Assembly: GCF_003752465.1 (NCBI RefSeq)
Contig: NZ_RKHJ01000001.1
Coordinates: 248,001-312,000 of the forward strand
Direction: 5' to 3'
Length of the DNA stretch: 64,000 nucleotides
DNA from: Agrococcus jenensis
GTDB taxonomy: Bacteria > Actinomycetota > Actinomycetes > Actinomycetales > Microbacteriaceae
Part shown: positions 17,216 to 26,516 of the stretch, piece by piece
Layout of the letters: every line of letters begins with the position of its first letter
Numbering within the stretch: the stretch's first letter is position 1
Made by a program: the position numbers and the translations under genes
The notes under the pieces: model-generated
Database searches by the model: none
Seen by the model: only the letters and a program-made list of their open reading frames with translations
Told to the model about the DNA's origin: nothing

Positions 17216-18195
17216 AGATCCTCCTGACCGGCGGCGCCGGCTTCATCGGCTCGAACTTCGTGCGGATGGCGCTCGAGCACCGCCTGCCCGGGCTCGAGGG
17301 CGCGGCGATCACCGTGCTCGACGCCCTCACCTACTCCGGCAACCCGGCGAACCTCGCGTCGGTCGCCGGGCATCCGCGCTACGCGTTCGTGCACGGCGAC
17401 ATCCGCGACATCGGCCTGCTCGACCGCATCATGCCGGGCGTCGACGCCGTCGTGCACCTGGCGGCCGAGAGCCACGTCGACCGATCGGTGCGCGACGCGT
17501 CGATCTTCGTCGAGACGAACGTCGTCGGCACCCAGCGGCTGCTCGACGCAGCCCTCCGGCACGACGTGCGGCGCTTCATCCACGTCTCGACCGACGAGGT
17601 CTACGGCTCGATCGACGAGGGCGAGTGGACCGAGCAGAGCCCGCTCGAGCCGAACAGCCCCTACTCGGCGTCGAAGGCCGGCAGCGACCTGCTGGCCCGG
17701 TCGTACCACCGCACGCACGGCCTCGACGTGCGCATCACGCGCTGCTCGAACAACTACGGGCCCTTCCACTTCCCCGAGAAGCTCGTGCCGCTCTTCGTCA
17801 CGAACCTCATCGACGGCCTGGGCGTGCCGCTCTACGGCGACGGCGAGCACGTGCGCGACTGGCTGCACGTCGACGACCACTGCCGCGGCATCGCGCTCGT
17901 GCTCACCGGCGGACGCCCGGGCGAGGTCTACAACATCGGGGGCGGCACCGAGCTGACGAACCGCCGCCTCACCGAGCTGCTGCTCGAGGCGACCGGGCGC
18001 GACTGGTCCGCCGTCGAGCCCGCGGTCGACCGCAAGGGCCACGACCGCCGCTACGCGGTCGACGCGACGAAGATCGCCGACGAGCTGGGCTACGCGCCGC
18101 AGGTGCCGTTCGAGCAGGGCATCGCCGACGTCGTGCAGTGGTACCGCGACCACCGCAGCTGGTGGGAGCCGCTCAAGGAGCGGGCGGCGCTGTGA
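17212..18195 (+). CDS. rmlB: dTDP-glucose 4,6-dehydratase
   Basis: The 327-aa extended SDR enzyme converts dTDP-glucose to dTDP-4-keto-6-deoxyglucose, the second step to dTDP-rhamnose. It has LLTGGAGFIGSNF at the start, HLAAESHVDRS near residue 83, the catalytic YSASKAGSD block near 148, and STDEVYG before it. Length and motifs match RmlB. The GTG start lies at the end of a 10-codon leader ORF. The next gene overlaps by 4 nt (GTGA), starting a three-gene plus-strand unit with two glycosyltransferases. Confidence 0.95.
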   Translation: MKILLTGGAGFIGSNFVRMALEHRLPGLEGAAITVLDALTYSGNPANLASVAGHPRYAFVHGDIRDIGLLDRIMPGVDAVVHLAAESHVDRSVRDASIFVETNVVGTQRLLDAALRHDVRRFIHVSTDEVYGSIDEGEWTEQSPLEPNSPYSASKAGSDLLARSYHRTHGLDVRITRCSNNYGPFHFPEKLVPLFVTNLIDGLGVPLYGDGEHVRDWLHVDDHCRGIALVLTGGRPGEVYNIGGGTELTNRRLTELLLEATGRDWSAVEPAVDRKGHDRRYAVDATKIADELGYAPQVPFEQGIADVVQWYRDHRSWWEPLKERAAL

Positions 18196-19298
18196 ACGGC
18201 CGCCTCACGGTGGTGCTCGACGAGGTCGGCGAGCGCAGCCCCACGACCGTCGGCCGCTACGCCGCCGCGCTCACGCACGCGCTCGCCACCACCGCGCCGT
18301 CGGGCTTCGACGTCGCCGCGATGTCGGCCAAGGTGAGCGACGGCCGCGAGCAGCGCATCCGCGAGCTGCTCCCCGGTGTCGGCGAGCTGCGGCAGACCGC
18401 CATGCCCGCGCGCGAGCTGCGGCAGGCGTGGCTCCACTCGCTCACGACGCTGCCGGTGCGCGGCCTCGTGCACTCGACGAGCCTGCTGGCGCCGATGGTG
18501 CGCGAGCCGGAGCCGGGCGACCAGGTGACCGTCACGGTGCACGGCCTGCATCCGCTCTCCGACCGCTCCGAGCGCAAGCAGCGCTGGTTCGACCGCGCGC
18601 TGCGGCGGGCGCTCCGCCGCGCCGACGGGATCGTCGTGCCGTCGACCGCCGTCGCAGAGGACCTGCAGCTGCTGCACGACCTCGGCGACCGGGTGCGCGT
18701 CGTGCACCCCGCTCCCGTCGTCGCGCAGTCGCTGCCCGCCGATCGGGGCGCCTCGAGCACCCTGACGCTGCCCGACGAGTTCGTGCTCGCGATGACGGCG
18801 CCCGGCGCGCGCCGGCAGGCGGAGGCGCTCATCGAGACCGTCGCGAGCTCGTCGATGCCGGATGTGCGGGTCGTGGTGGCGGGGCCCGTCCAGTGGGGCG
18901 AGTCGACGCTCGCCGCGATGGCCGTCGAGGCGGGGCTCCCGCCCGGGCGGCTCGTGATGCTGGGCGACCTCGACGCGACGCAGCTCGCGGTCGCGCACCA
19001 CCGCGCGCTCGCCCACCTGCACGTCTCCGAGCTCGACGCGCTCGGCCTCAGCCTGCTCGACGCCGCGGCGCTCGGCACCGCCACCGTGCATCCCGCCAAC
19101 CGCTCGCTGCAGGAGATCGCCGGCGACGCGAGCGTGCCGGTCGAGGGCGGCCCGCACGAGCTCGCCGCAGCGCTCGGGCGGCTGCTCGCGGACGACGCGG
19201 AGCGCGAGCGTCTCGCGATGCACGCGATGGACCGCGCGCGGGCGTTCACGTGGGAGGCCGCCGCCCAGCAGGTGTGGCGGCTGCACGCGGAGCTGTGA
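18192..19298 (+). CDS. Family 4-type glycosyltransferase (GT-B)
   Basis: The 368-aa protein has the two-domain GT-B layout. The N-terminal half contains LVHSTSLLAPM and VTVHGLHPL; the C-terminal half contains MTAPGARRQAEALI, VVAGPVQWGEST, VMLGDLDATQLAVAHHRALAHLHVSELDALGLSLLDAAALG, the donor-binding E-x7-E region, and DASVPVEGG. Such enzymes transfer sugars from NDP donors to lipid-linked glycans at the inner membrane face. Start and stop both overlap neighbours by 4 nt. Confidence 0.85.
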   Translation: MNGRLTVVLDEVGERSPTTVGRYAAALTHALATTAPSGFDVAAMSAKVSDGREQRIRELLPGVGELRQTAMPARELRQAWLHSLTTLPVRGLVHSTSLLAPMVREPEPGDQVTVTVHGLHPLSDRSERKQRWFDRALRRALRRADGIVVPSTAVAEDLQLLHDLGDRVRVVHPAPVVAQSLPADRGASSTLTLPDEFVLAMTAPGARRQAEALIETVASSSMPDVRVVVAGPVQWGESTLAAMAVEAGLPPGRLVMLGDLDATQLAVAHHRALAHLHVSELDALGLSLLDAAALGTATVHPANRSLQEIAGDASVPVEGGPHELAAALGRLLADDAERERLAMHAMDRARAFTWEAAAQQVWRLHAEL

Positions 19299-20260
19299 CC
19301 GTGCGGGTCTCGGTCGCGCTCTGCACCCACCAGGGCGAGCGCTGGATCGAGGCGCAGCTGCGCAGCATCCTCGCGCAGACGGTGCCGGTCGCCGAGATCG
19401 TCGTCGGCGACGACGCATCCGCCGACCGCACGCTCGACATCGTGCGGGCGGTCGCCGCCGGGACCGACGTGCCGATCCGCATCCGGCAGCACGCGGTCGC
19501 GCTCGGGGTCGCCGGCAACTTCGCGGATGCGATCGCCGCGACCACCGGCGACGTCGTGGCGCTCTCGGACCAGGACGACGTGTGGCACCCGGACCGGCTC
19601 GAGCGGCTGCTGCCGCACCTCGACGGCGTCGCGCTCGTGCACTCGGATGCGCGGCTCGTCGACGCCGACGGCGCCCCGCTCGGCTCGACGCTCGCCGACT
19701 CGCTCGAGATGAGCGCGTGGGAGCGCGCGGCGATGGCCGACGGCCGCGCCGTCCAGGCGCTCCTGCGGCGCAACCTCGTCACGGGCGCCACCGCGATCGT
19801 GCGGCGCGACGCGGCGATGGCGGCGCTCCCGATCCCCGCAGGCTGGATCCACGACGAGTGGCTCGCGATGTGCGCCGCGCTCGGCGGCGGGGTGCGCTTC
19901 GTGCCCGAGCAGACGATCGACTACCGGCAGCACGGCGGCAACCAGATCGGCGTGCGCCGGCTCGGGGCCGCCGACAAGCTGCGACGGGTGCTCGAGGCCG
20001 ACTCCGGGAAGCACTCGCTGAAGGCCGAGCGGGCGACGTCGCTCGCGACCGAGGCGACCCGTCGCGGGCTCGCGAGCGGCGCGGACCTCGAGGCGCTCGT
20101 CGAGAAGGCGCGCCACGAGCGCGACCGCGCCGCGCTCCCCCGCCCCCGGCTGCTGCGGCTGCCCGGCGTGCTGCGCGGCGTCGCGGCCGGGCGCTACGGC
20201 CGGTTCTCCCGCGGCGCGATCGACGTCGCCCGCGATCTGCTCGAGCAGCACGGCGGCTGA
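19295..20260 (+). CDS. Family 2 glycosyltransferase, rhamnosyltransferase-like
   Basis: The 321-aa GT-A enzyme starts VRVSVALCTHQGERWIEAQL and has GDDASADRT, LSDQDDVW and DYRQHGGNQ, the same set as the protein encoded at 12811-13722, with which it appears paralogous. The first GTG overlaps the upstream stop (GTGA). It ends the rmlB unit; 15 bp separate its stop from the convergent LCP gene, and no strong hairpin is visible there. A rhamnosyl donor is plausible because rmlB is in the same transcript, but unproven. Confidence 0.85.
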   Translation: MTVRVSVALCTHQGERWIEAQLRSILAQTVPVAEIVVGDDASADRTLDIVRAVAAGTDVPIRIRQHAVALGVAGNFADAIAATTGDVVALSDQDDVWHPDRLERLLPHLDGVALVHSDARLVDADGAPLGSTLADSLEMSAWERAAMADGRAVQALLRRNLVTGATAIVRRDAAMAALPIPAGWIHDEWLAMCAALGGGVRFVPEQTIDYRQHGGNQIGVRRLGAADKLRRVLEADSGKHSLKAERATSLATEATRRGLASGADLEALVEKARHERDRAALPRPRLLRLPGVLRGVAAGRYGRFSRGAIDVARDLLEQHGG

Positions 20261-20275
20261 CCGCCGCGAGCGCTC

Positions 20276-21643
20276 CTAGGGCTGGGGCGTCCCGGTCGGC
20301 GGCACGATCGCATCGGCCTCGGCGAGCGATGCCTGCACCATCGCGTGGATCTGGTCGAAGTCGGGATCGCCGGTGTTGACGCCGGAGTCCGGTACGAGCT
20401 CGAGGTTCGTGATGGGCAGCTGCCGCGTCTGCAGGGCGAGCTCCGACAGCGAGCCGATCATCGACTGCGGCACGTCGGTCTGCACCATGTCCTGGCCCGC
20501 GGCGGAGAGCTGCGAGTACTTCGTCAGCAGCGTCTCGGGGGTGAACTGCGAGATCACCGCCTCCTGCACCTGTCGCTGGCGCTCCATGCGCGCGTAGTCG
20601 GAGGAGCCGGCGCGGCTGCGGGCGTACCAGAGCGCGTGGTAGCCGTCCATGCGCTGCACGCCCGGCTCGATCCACTCCTCCACGGGGCCGCCCTCGATCG
20701 CGATCGGCACGCGGTCCGTGACGGTCAGCTCGACGCCGCCGAGCGCATCCACGAGGTCGGAGAAGCCGTGCATGTCGACGAGCACGAAGAACTGCAGCTC
20801 GAGGCCCGTGACGCCCTCGACCGCGTCGCGCGTCGCCTCGATGCCCGGGCTCGAGCCGTTCGCGAGGGCGTCGGGGTAGAGCTCGGGGTGCGCCTCGCCG
20901 TAGGTGTACGTGCCGTTGAGGTAGCAGTCGCTCGACTCGCAGTCGAAGCCGTTCGGGTACGGCTCCCACATCGGCGAGCCCTCGGAGAAGGGCGCGTTGC
21001 GCAGGTTGCGGGGCACGCCGATCATCGTCGCGGCGCCGGTCTCGGCGTTGACGGTCACGACCGTCATCGAGTCGGCGCGAAGGCCCTGCCGGTCCTCGCC
21101 GGCGTCGCCGCCGAGCAGCAGGAACGTGAAGCGGCCGTCGACCGGCTCGACCGCGGGGCGGGCGAAGTCGAACAGGTCGGAGACGAGGCCGCGGGATGCG
21201 TCGACGATCGTCGCGCCGTAGCCCGCGAGCGCCGCGGGCGCGATCGTCGCGATGATCGACAGCGCGGCGATGCCCGCGCGGGCGGCGCCCGCGACCTTCG
21301 GCAGCCGCGCGAGCCGCAGCGTGTCGAAGCCGAGCACGAGCCAGAGGATCGCGTAGCCGATGAGCAGCGCCTCGATGACGAGCAGCCCGATCGAGTTCGC
21401 GACGACGGTGAGCAGCGCGCTGCGCCAGGCGAACCATCCGATCGCGGCGACGAGCAGCAGCACGAGCAGCACGATGGTCGCGCCGATGCCGAAGCGGCCG
21501 AGGCGGCGGCTGCCGGCGAGCACCTGGGCGCTGCCGGGCAGCAGGAAGCCGACCCCGACGAGCCACCAGCCGCGACGCTGCATGACCTCCGGGCGCTCGA
21601 CCGCCGGATGGCGGATCGGTGTGCCGGTCTCCAGCAGCGTCAT
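20276..21643 (-). CDS. LytR-CpsA-Psr (LCP) family cell-wall glycopolymer ligase
   Basis: 455 aa. The N-terminal third has about four membrane segments, more than the single anchor of many LCP proteins. The extracellular LCP domain (about 165-400) has [31 protein letters not shown], the [17 protein letters not shown] block and HALWYARSR, all typical phosphate/pyrophosphate-binding residues. LCP enzymes attach undecaprenyl-linked glycopolymers to peptidoglycan, so it is the probable final step for the polysaccharide made by the adjacent genes. The ATG overlaps the purE stop. Confidence 0.92.
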   Translation of the reverse strand: MTLLETGTPIRHPAVERPEVMQRRGWWLVGVGFLLPGSAQVLAGSRRLGRFGIGATIVLLVLLLVAAIGWFAWRSALLTVVANSIGLLVIEALLIGYAILWLVLGFDTLRLARLPKVAGAARAGIAALSIIATIAPAALAGYGATIVDASRGLVSDLFDFARPAVEPVDGRFTFLLLGGDAGEDRQGLRADSMTVVTVNAETGAATMIGVPRNLRNAPFSEGSPMWEPYPNGFDCESSDCYLNGTYTYGEAHPELYPDALANGSSPGIEATRDAVEGVTGLELQFFVLVDMHGFSDLVDALGGVELTVTDRVPIAIEGGPVEEWIEPGVQRMDGYHALWYARSRAGSSDYARMERQRQVQEAVISQFTPETLLTKYSQLSAAGQDMVQTDVPQSMIGSLSELALQTRQLPITNLELVPDSGVNTGDPDFDQIHAMVQASLAEADAIVPPTGTPQP

Positions 21644-22143
21644 GCGCCCGCGTCCACGCGGTCGCGGAGCGCCTGCGCCTTGGCGTCGACCTGCTGCTCC
21701 AGGTCGGCCGCGAAGGCGTCGAGGCGCTCGGCGACGGCGGGGTCGCTCGAGCCGAGGATGCGTGCGGCGAGGATGCCGGCGTTGCGGCCGCCGCCGATCG
21801 AGACGGTGGCGACCGGGATGCCCGCAGGCATCTGCACGATCGAGAGCAGGCTGTCGAGGCCGTCGAGCCGCTCGAGCGGCACCGGCACGCCGATGACGGG
21901 CAGGCGCGTCATCGACGCGACCATCCCTGGCAGGTGCGCTGCTCCGCCGGCGCCGGCGATGATGACGCGCACGCCGCGCTCGGCCGCGCCGCGGGCGAAG
22001 TCGACCATCTTCTGCGGGGTCCGGTGCGCGGACACGACGTCGACCTCGGAGGCGACGCCGAGCTCATCGAGCGCGACCTTCGCCGCCTCCATGACCCGCC
22101 AGTCGGAGTCCGATCCCATGATGATGCTGACCTGCGCAGGCAT
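21640..22143 (-). CDS. purE: N5-carboxyaminoimidazole ribonucleotide mutase
   Basis: 167 aa. The class I PurE motif set is present: [37 protein letters not shown] and the [10 protein letters not shown] loop. The enzyme converts N5-CAIR, made by PurK, to CAIR in purine synthesis. TACCCT ends 7 nt before the ATG and no Shine-Dalgarno is present, so the transcript is probably leaderless and separate from purK. The stop overlaps the LCP gene, so a nucleotide gene drives a cell-wall gene. Confidence 0.96.
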   Translation of the reverse strand: MPAQVSIIMGSDSDWRVMEAAKVALDELGVASEVDVVSAHRTPQKMVDFARGAAERGVRVIIAGAGGAAHLPGMVASMTRLPVIGVPVPLERLDGLDSLLSIVQMPAGIPVATVSIGGGRNAGILAARILGSSDPAVAERLDAFAADLEQQVDAKAQALRDRVDAGA

Positions 22144-22150
22144 GGCGTCA

Positions 22151-22156
22151 AGGGTA
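22151..22156 (-). promoter_or_regulatory. -10 box TACCCT, leaderless purE
   Basis: TACCCT, 7 nt, then ATG 22143; no ribosome-binding site between. Confidence 0.5.
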
Positions 22157-22240
22157 CGCGCGCCAGCACCCTCCCTCCGACGCCTCGCCGCCGCGCCCCG
22201 CCTCGCGCCGCTCCCGGACCCGAGCCGACGGGTGCCGGCG

Positions 22241-22321
22241 CCCGCCACGGGTGGCGCAGCGGGCCCACCCCGCGCGGGCAGCCGCACCCGTCGCGGGCGG
22301 AGCCACCCGGCGCGGGTGCAG
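22241..22321 (-). repeat. Tandem 19-bp repeats downstream of purK
   Basis: On the minus strand, cores close to CCCGCGNCGGGTGG occur at 22303-22316, 22284-22297 and 22265-22278, spaced exactly 19 nt; an inverted core CCCGCCACGGGTGG lies at 22241-22254. The array begins 15 nt after the purK stop, reading in the same direction as the gene. The rest of the purK-purE gap (22157-22240) is GC-rich with no gene seen. Confidence 0.65.
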
Positions 22322-22331
22322 GGGCGGCGGG

Positions 22332-23453
22332 TCAGGCGTCGAAGTGGGCTGCCGCCGCACGGGCGCGATAGGCGACCTCGTCCATGTCGTCGCCGATCGC
22401 CGTGACGTGGCCCACCTTGCGGCCGGGGCGCGTCGCCTTCGCGTAGGAGTGCACCTTGACGTCCGGGTGGGAGGCGAGCGCCGACGCGTAGCGGTCGGCC
22501 ATCGCGCCGGACGCCGGACCGCCGATCACGTTCACCATCACGCTCGCCGGAGCGAGGATGGCCGTCGAACCGAGCGGCAGGTCGAGCACCGCGCGCAGGT
22601 GCTGCTCGAACTGGCTCGTCACCGAGCCGTCGATGGTCCAGTGGCCGGAGTTGTGCGGGCGCATCGCGAGCTCGTTCACGAGCACCCGCCCGTCGTCGGT
22701 CTCGAACATCTCGACCGCGAGCACGCCGGTGACCTGCAGCCCCTCGGCGATCGAGCGCGCGATGTCGTCGACGAGCGGCTGGATGCGCGACGCGTGCGGC
22801 GCCGGCGCGAGCACCTCGGCGCAGATCGAGTCGCGCTGCACCGTCTGCACGAGCGGCCACACGACCGCATCGCCCGAGGGCCGGCGCGCGACGAGCTGCG
22901 CGAGCTCGCGCCGGAAGGGCACGAGCTCCTCGACGAGCAGCCGCGGCCCGCCGGAGGCGGCACCGGCGAGCCAGTCGGCCGCCTCCGCCGCGTCGCGGAC
23001 GACGCGCACGCCCTTGCCGTCGTAGCCGCCGGTGGCCGTCTTCACGACGCCGACGCCGCCGTGGTCGGCGAGGAAGCGCTCGAGGTCCTCCACGCCGTCG
23101 ACCGGCGCCCAGTCGGGCTGCGGCGCGCCGAGCTCGGCCATGCGCTCGCGCATCGCCCGCTTGTCCTGCGCGAAGCGCAGCGCGTCCGGGCCCGGGTGCA
23201 CTGCGTGCCCCGCGTCGACGAGCGCGCGCAGCACCTCCTGCGGCACGTGCTCGTGGTCGAAGGTCACGACGTCGACCTCGGCCGCGAACGCGAGCACCGC
23301 GTCGACGTCGCGGTAGTCGCCGACGGCCGTCGCCGCGAGCGCCGCCGACATGCCCTCGGCCTCCGCGAGCACGCGCAGCTCGATGCCGAGCTCGACGGCC
23401 GCGGGGATCATCATGCGGGCCAGCTGCCCGCCGCCCACCACGCCGACGATCAT
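22332..23453 (-). CDS. purK: 5-(carboxyamino)imidazole ribonucleotide synthase
   Basis: The 373-aa ATP-grasp enzyme carboxylates AIR to N5-CAIR with ATP and bicarbonate, feeding PurE. Landmarks: [14 protein letters not shown] at the N-terminus, [12 protein letters not shown] (ATP lid), [26 protein letters not shown] (metal and substrate residues). ATG 23453 gives the family's usual N-terminus. It overlaps the stop of a 23-codon ORF that has the only good ribosome-binding site, so purK translation probably depends on coupling. Confidence 0.96.
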   Translation of the reverse strand: MIVGVVGGGQLARMMIPAAVELGIELRVLAEAEGMSAALAATAVGDYRDVDAVLAFAAEVDVVTFDHEHVPQEVLRALVDAGHAVHPGPDALRFAQDKRAMRERMAELGAPQPDWAPVDGVEDLERFLADHGGVGVVKTATGGYDGKGVRVVRDAAEAADWLAGAASGGPRLLVEELVPFRRELAQLVARRPSGDAVVWPLVQTVQRDSICAEVLAPAPHASRIQPLVDDIARSIAEGLQVTGVLAVEMFETDDGRVLVNELAMRPHNSGHWTIDGSVTSQFEQHLRAVLDLPLGSTAILAPASVMVNVIGGPASGAMADRYASALASHPDVKVHSYAKATRPGRKVGHVTAIGDDMDEVAYRARAAAAHFDA

Positions 23454-23521
23454 GCCGCCCGCCCCGCATCCGCTGCGGCGTGCATCGCGGCGCGGCCGCA
23501 TCCGATCACGGCGATCCTCAT
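23450..23521 (-). CDS. 23-residue ORF coupled to purK
   Basis: ATG 23521 follows AAGGAG at 4-nt spacing and opens a 23-codon frame whose TGA overlaps the purK ATG (ATGA). The start [14 protein letters not shown] imitates a Rossmann nucleotide loop (GxGxxA). It may be a small peptide, a coupling leader, or a remnant of a gene once fused or duplicated here. It lies in a different frame from PurK, so it is not simply an N-terminal extension. Confidence 0.45.
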   Translation of the reverse strand: MRIAVIGCGRAAMHAAADAGRAA

Positions 23522-23544
23522 GGAGCTCCTTCGTAGCCGGCGCG

Positions 23545-24063
23545 TCAGCCGCGCGCGATGGTGGTGGCGCCGTCACCGGCGTCGGGGACGACGATGCCGC
23601 GGGCACCGAGCTGCTCGGACAGCATCCGCTGCACGAGGGATGCGCTCGGCACGTCGGCGAGGATGACGGCGCGGTCGCCGCCCGTCGACAGCAGCACGTC
23701 GCCGGCGCCGAACAGCGCCTGCAGGCCGCGGCGGCGCACCGTCACGTCGTGCACGCGGGAGAGCATCGTCTCGCGCCGCGTGCCGCCGAAGCTGCCGCGG
23801 ATGATGACGCGCTCGGTGGTGAAGACGAACGCGCGCGAGAGCCACGCGAGCGTGGGCACGAGCGTGAGCAGCCCGGTCACGAGCCCCGCGACGGTCAGCA
23901 CGGCGACGTTCCAGAGCGGCCAGTCGACCCGGTCGAGCAGGAGCGCGACGAGGCCGGCGCAGCCCCACAGCACGAGCACGGGCACGATCAGCACGCGCGC
24001 GTGCGGTCGCATGCGCGCGATCACGCGCTCCTCGCCGGTCGACACGGGACGATCATCTCGCAT
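23545..24063 (-). CDS. PH-domain (YdbS/DUF304-like) membrane protein
   Basis: The 172-aa protein has two adjacent membrane segments (about 26-46 and 51-74) followed by a bacterial PH-type domain (about 80-150: FVFTTERVIIRGSFG, DVTVRRRGLQALFGAGDVLL). Biochemical function is unknown. The ATG overlaps the birA stop by 4 nt. A membrane protein of this kind lies between birA and purK in Mycobacterium as well (Rv3278c, from memory), so the link is conserved. Confidence 0.7.
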   Translation of the reverse strand: MRDDRPVSTGEERVIARMRPHARVLIVPVLVLWGCAGLVALLLDRVDWPLWNVAVLTVAGLVTGLLTLVPTLAWLSRAFVFTTERVIIRGSFGGTRRETMLSRVHDVTVRRRGLQALFGAGDVLLSTGGDRAVILADVPSASLVQRMLSEQLGARGIVVPDAGDGATTIARG

Positions 24064-24788
24064 CAGCGCACGTGCACGACGTCGCCCGCCCGCACGTCGA
24101 CGATCCTGTCGTCGGCGTCGACCTGCAGCTCGCCGTGCGGGCCGAGGCCGACCGCGCGGCCGACGAGCTCGCCGGCGGGCAGCGCGACGCGCACGTCGCG
24201 GCCGATCGTGCTGAGGTTGGCGGCGACCGCCGCGCGCAGCGCCTCGGTGCCGAGCGCCGGCACCAGCCCGCCGAGCGAGCGCAGCACCCCGCACAGGATC
24301 GCGTCGGCGAGCACGGGCGCGGAGCCCTCGGCGCCCTCGAGCGTGAGCGAGGTCGCCTGCGCCGTCGGCAGCTCCGCGGCGCTGAGCGTGAGGTTCACGC
24401 CGAAGCCGACCGCGACGCCGGTCCTGCGGCGCTCGCACAGGATGCCGGCGACCTTCTTGCCCTCGACGAGCACGTCGTTGGGCCACTTCAGGGATGCGCG
24501 GTCGGCAACGAGCGGGTCGAGCGCGTCGGCGAGCGCGAGGCCGGCGGCGAGCGGCAGCCAGCCGATCGCCTCCTCGCTCAGCCGCTTCGTGCGCACGAGC
24601 ACGGTCGCCGCGAGGCACTTGCCGGCGGGCGAGACCCACTCGCGGCCGAGGCGGCCACGGCCGGCCCGCTGGTCGAGGGTCGCCCAGGTCGTGAGGTGCT
24701 CGGCGCGCTCGTCGACGGCGTCGAAGGTCGAGCCGACCGTGCCGAGCTCGATGACCGTGCCGGCACTCGACGCGCCTGGGAAGAGCAT
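24063..24788 (-). CDS. birA: Biotin-protein ligase (biotin-[acetyl-CoA-carboxylase] ligase)
   Basis: The 241-aa enzyme attaches biotin to the BCCP lysine of acyl-CoA carboxylase through biotinyl-AMP. The signature GRGRLGREW (about 43-51), KWPNDVLVEGKKVAGIL (about 100-116) and a C-terminal SH3-like domain are present. There is no N-terminal winged helix, so it is a group I ligase and not a transcription regulator. It is divergent from the carboxylase beta subunit gene, and its target is encoded at 41274-43040. Confidence 0.95.
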   Translation of the reverse strand: MLFPGASSAGTVIELGTVGSTFDAVDERAEHLTTWATLDQRAGRGRLGREWVSPAGKCLAATVLVRTKRLSEEAIGWLPLAAGLALADALDPLVADRASLKWPNDVLVEGKKVAGILCERRRTGVAVGFGVNLTLSAAELPTAQATSLTLEGAEGSAPVLADAILCGVLRSLGGLVPALGTEALRAAVAANLSTIGRDVRVALPAGELVGRAVGLGPHGELQVDADDRIVDVRAGDVVHVR

Positions 24789-24862
24789 GGCTCCAGCCTA
24801 GGACGAGGGGCGCCTCGCGGCGGCCGCAGATGGAGAGGATCACCACCGGAGCCCGGCAGCAC

Positions 24863-24890
24863 GCTGTGGGAGTCCACAAAGGCCGGGCAT
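24863..24890. promoter_or_regulatory. Candidate operator shared by the two acyl-CoA carboxylase genes, copy 1
   Basis: The 28 bp begin GCTGTGGGA, contain the palindrome TGTGG-GAGT-CCACA, and end CCGGGCAT. The right end is 24 nt before GTG 24915, over the expected -35 region. A matching element lies at 41189-41218. Confidence 0.5.
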
Positions 24891-24901
24891 GGGGCGCCGT
24901 C

Positions 24902-24907
24902 TAGAGT
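24902..24907 (+). promoter_or_regulatory. -10 box TAGAGT, leaderless carboxylase beta gene
   Basis: TAGAGT, 7 nt, then GTG 24915; no Shine-Dalgarno. It decides for GTG 24915 against ATG 24945. Confidence 0.55.
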
Positions 24908-24914
24908 GGCATCC

Positions 24915-26516
24915 GTGACCGACGAGACCACTGCTGCTGCGCCCATGTCGACGACGGCCGAGCGGATCGACGACCTCCGCCTGCGGCACCGCGAGGCGGT
25001 GACCGACAAGGAGGCGAAGGCCAAGCAGCGGCAGGGCGCGAAGGGCAAGAAGACCGCCCGCGAGCGCATCGAGCAGTTCGTCGACAAGGGCTCGTTCGTC
25101 GAGTTCGACGCCTACGTGCGGCACCGCACGACGGCGTTCGGCATGGAGGGCAACCGCCCCTACGGCGACGCGGTGGTGACCGGCATCGGCACCGTCCACG
25201 GCCGGCGCGTGGCGGTCTACGCCCAGGACTTCACCACCTTCGGCGGCTCGCTCGGCGAGGTCGCCGGCGAGAAGATCATCAAGATCCAGGACTACGCGAT
25301 GAAGGTGGGCGTGCCCATCGTCGGCATGCTCGACTCCGGCGGCGCACGCATCCAGGAGGGCGTGGTCGCGCTCGGCAAGTACGGCGAGATCTTCAAGCGC
25401 AACACCGCCGCCTCGGGCGTGATCCCGCAGATCTCGATCGTGATGGGCCCGGCCGCCGGCGGCGCCGTCTACTCCCCCGCGCTCACCGACTTCGTGATCA
25501 TGGTCGACAAGTCGAGCCACATGTTCGTCACCGGCCCCGACGTCATCAAGACGGTCACGGGCGAGGAAGTCGGCTTCGAGGAGCTCGGCGGGGGCCGCAC
25601 CCACAACACGGTGTCGGGCGTGAGCCACTACCTCGCCGCCGACGAGGACGACGCCCTCGACTACGTGCGCGCGCTGCTGGCCTACCTGCCCGACAACAAC
25701 CAGTCGGAGGTGCCCGCCTACGACCACGCGGCGGAGCGCGTCGTCAACGACAGCGACCGGCGCCTCAACACGATCATCCCCGACTCGCCGAATCAGCCCT
25801 ACGACGTGCTGGGCATCATCGAGACGCTCATGGACGACCGCGAGTTCCTCGAGGTGCAGCCGCTGTACGCGCCGAACATCGTTATCGGCTTCGGCCGGCT
25901 CGAGGGTCGGACGATCGGCGTGATCGCGAACCAGCCGAAGCAGATGGCGGGCACGCTCAACATCGAGGCCGGCGAGAAGGCCGCGCGCTTCGTGCGCTTC
26001 TGCGACTCGTTCTCGATCCCGATCCTCACCGTCGTCGACGTGCCCGGCTACCTGCCCGGCACCGACCAGGAGTGGTCGGGCGTCATCCGCCGCGGCGCGA
26101 AGCTGCTCTACGCCTACGCCGAGGCGACCGTGCCGATGGTGACCGTCATCACGCGGAAGGCCTACGGCGGCGCCTACATCGTCATGGGCTCGAAGCAGCT
26201 CGGCGCCGACATCAACGTCGCGTGGCCGTCGGCCGAGATCGCGGTGATGGGCGGCCAGGGCGCGGTGAACATCCTCTACCGCAACGAGATCCGCGACGCC
26301 GAGGCCGCCGGCCACGACGTGGCGGAGGTGCGCAAGCGCCTCGCGAGCGAGTACACCTACAACGTCGCCTCGCCGTTCCTCGCCGCCGAGCGCGGCGAGC
26401 TCGACGGGATCATCGAGCCTGCCGAGACGCGCGTCATGATCACGCGCGCCTTCCGCGCGCTGCGCACGAAGCGCGTGCAGCGCCCCGAGAAGAAGCACGG
26501 GAACATCCCCCTGTGA
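24915..26516 (+). CDS. accD5: Acyl-CoA (propionyl-CoA type) carboxylase beta subunit, carboxyltransferase
   Basis: The 533-aa protein transfers carboxyl from biotin to acyl-CoA. It has KTARERIEQFVD near the start, GGSLGEVAGEKI, MLDSGGARIQEGV (oxyanion loop), GPAAGGAVYSPALTDF, and in the second half VDVPGYLPGTDQEW and AYGGAYIVMGS. These match the AccD5/PccB group. The GTG at 24915 is favoured by the box at 24902-24907; ATG 24945 would shorten it by 10 residues. The following epsilon subunit overlaps by 4 nt. The alpha subunit carrying biotin is 15 kb downstream. Products such as methylmalonyl-CoA feed lipid synthesis. Confidence 0.93.
   Translation: MTDETTAAAPMSTTAERIDDLRLRHREAVTDKEAKAKQRQGAKGKKTARERIEQFVDKGSFVEFDAYVRHRTTAFGMEGNRPYGDAVVTGIGTVHGRRVAVYAQDFTTFGGSLGEVAGEKIIKIQDYAMKVGVPIVGMLDSGGARIQEGVVALGKYGEIFKRNTAASGVIPQISIVMGPAAGGAVYSPALTDFVIMVDKSSHMFVTGPDVIKTVTGEEVGFEELGGGRTHNTVSGVSHYLAADEDDALDYVRALLAYLPDNNQSEVPAYDHAAERVVNDSDRRLNTIIPDSPNQPYDVLGIIETLMDDREFLEVQPLYAPNIVIGFGRLEGRTIGVIANQPKQMAGTLNIEAGEKAARFVRFCDSFSIPILTVVDVPGYLPGTDQEWSGVIRRGAKLLYAYAEATVPMVTVITRKAYGGAYIVMGSKQLGADINVAWPSAEIAVMGGQGAVNILYRNEIRDAEAAGHDVAEVRKRLASEYTYNVASPFLAAERGELDGIIEPAETRVMITRAFRALRTKRVQRPEKKHGNIPL

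Noticed and set aside
23450..23521. Frameshift in purK splitting off its N-terminus
   Set aside because: PurK already begins with the usual [14 protein letters not shown]-terminus, so the ORF is extra and not missing sequence.
24863..24890. DnaA box or replication origin from TGTGGGAGTCCACAAA
   Set aside because: Single near-match, no AT-rich unwinding region or dnaA/dnaN nearby; a matching motif upstream of accA3 points to gene regulation.
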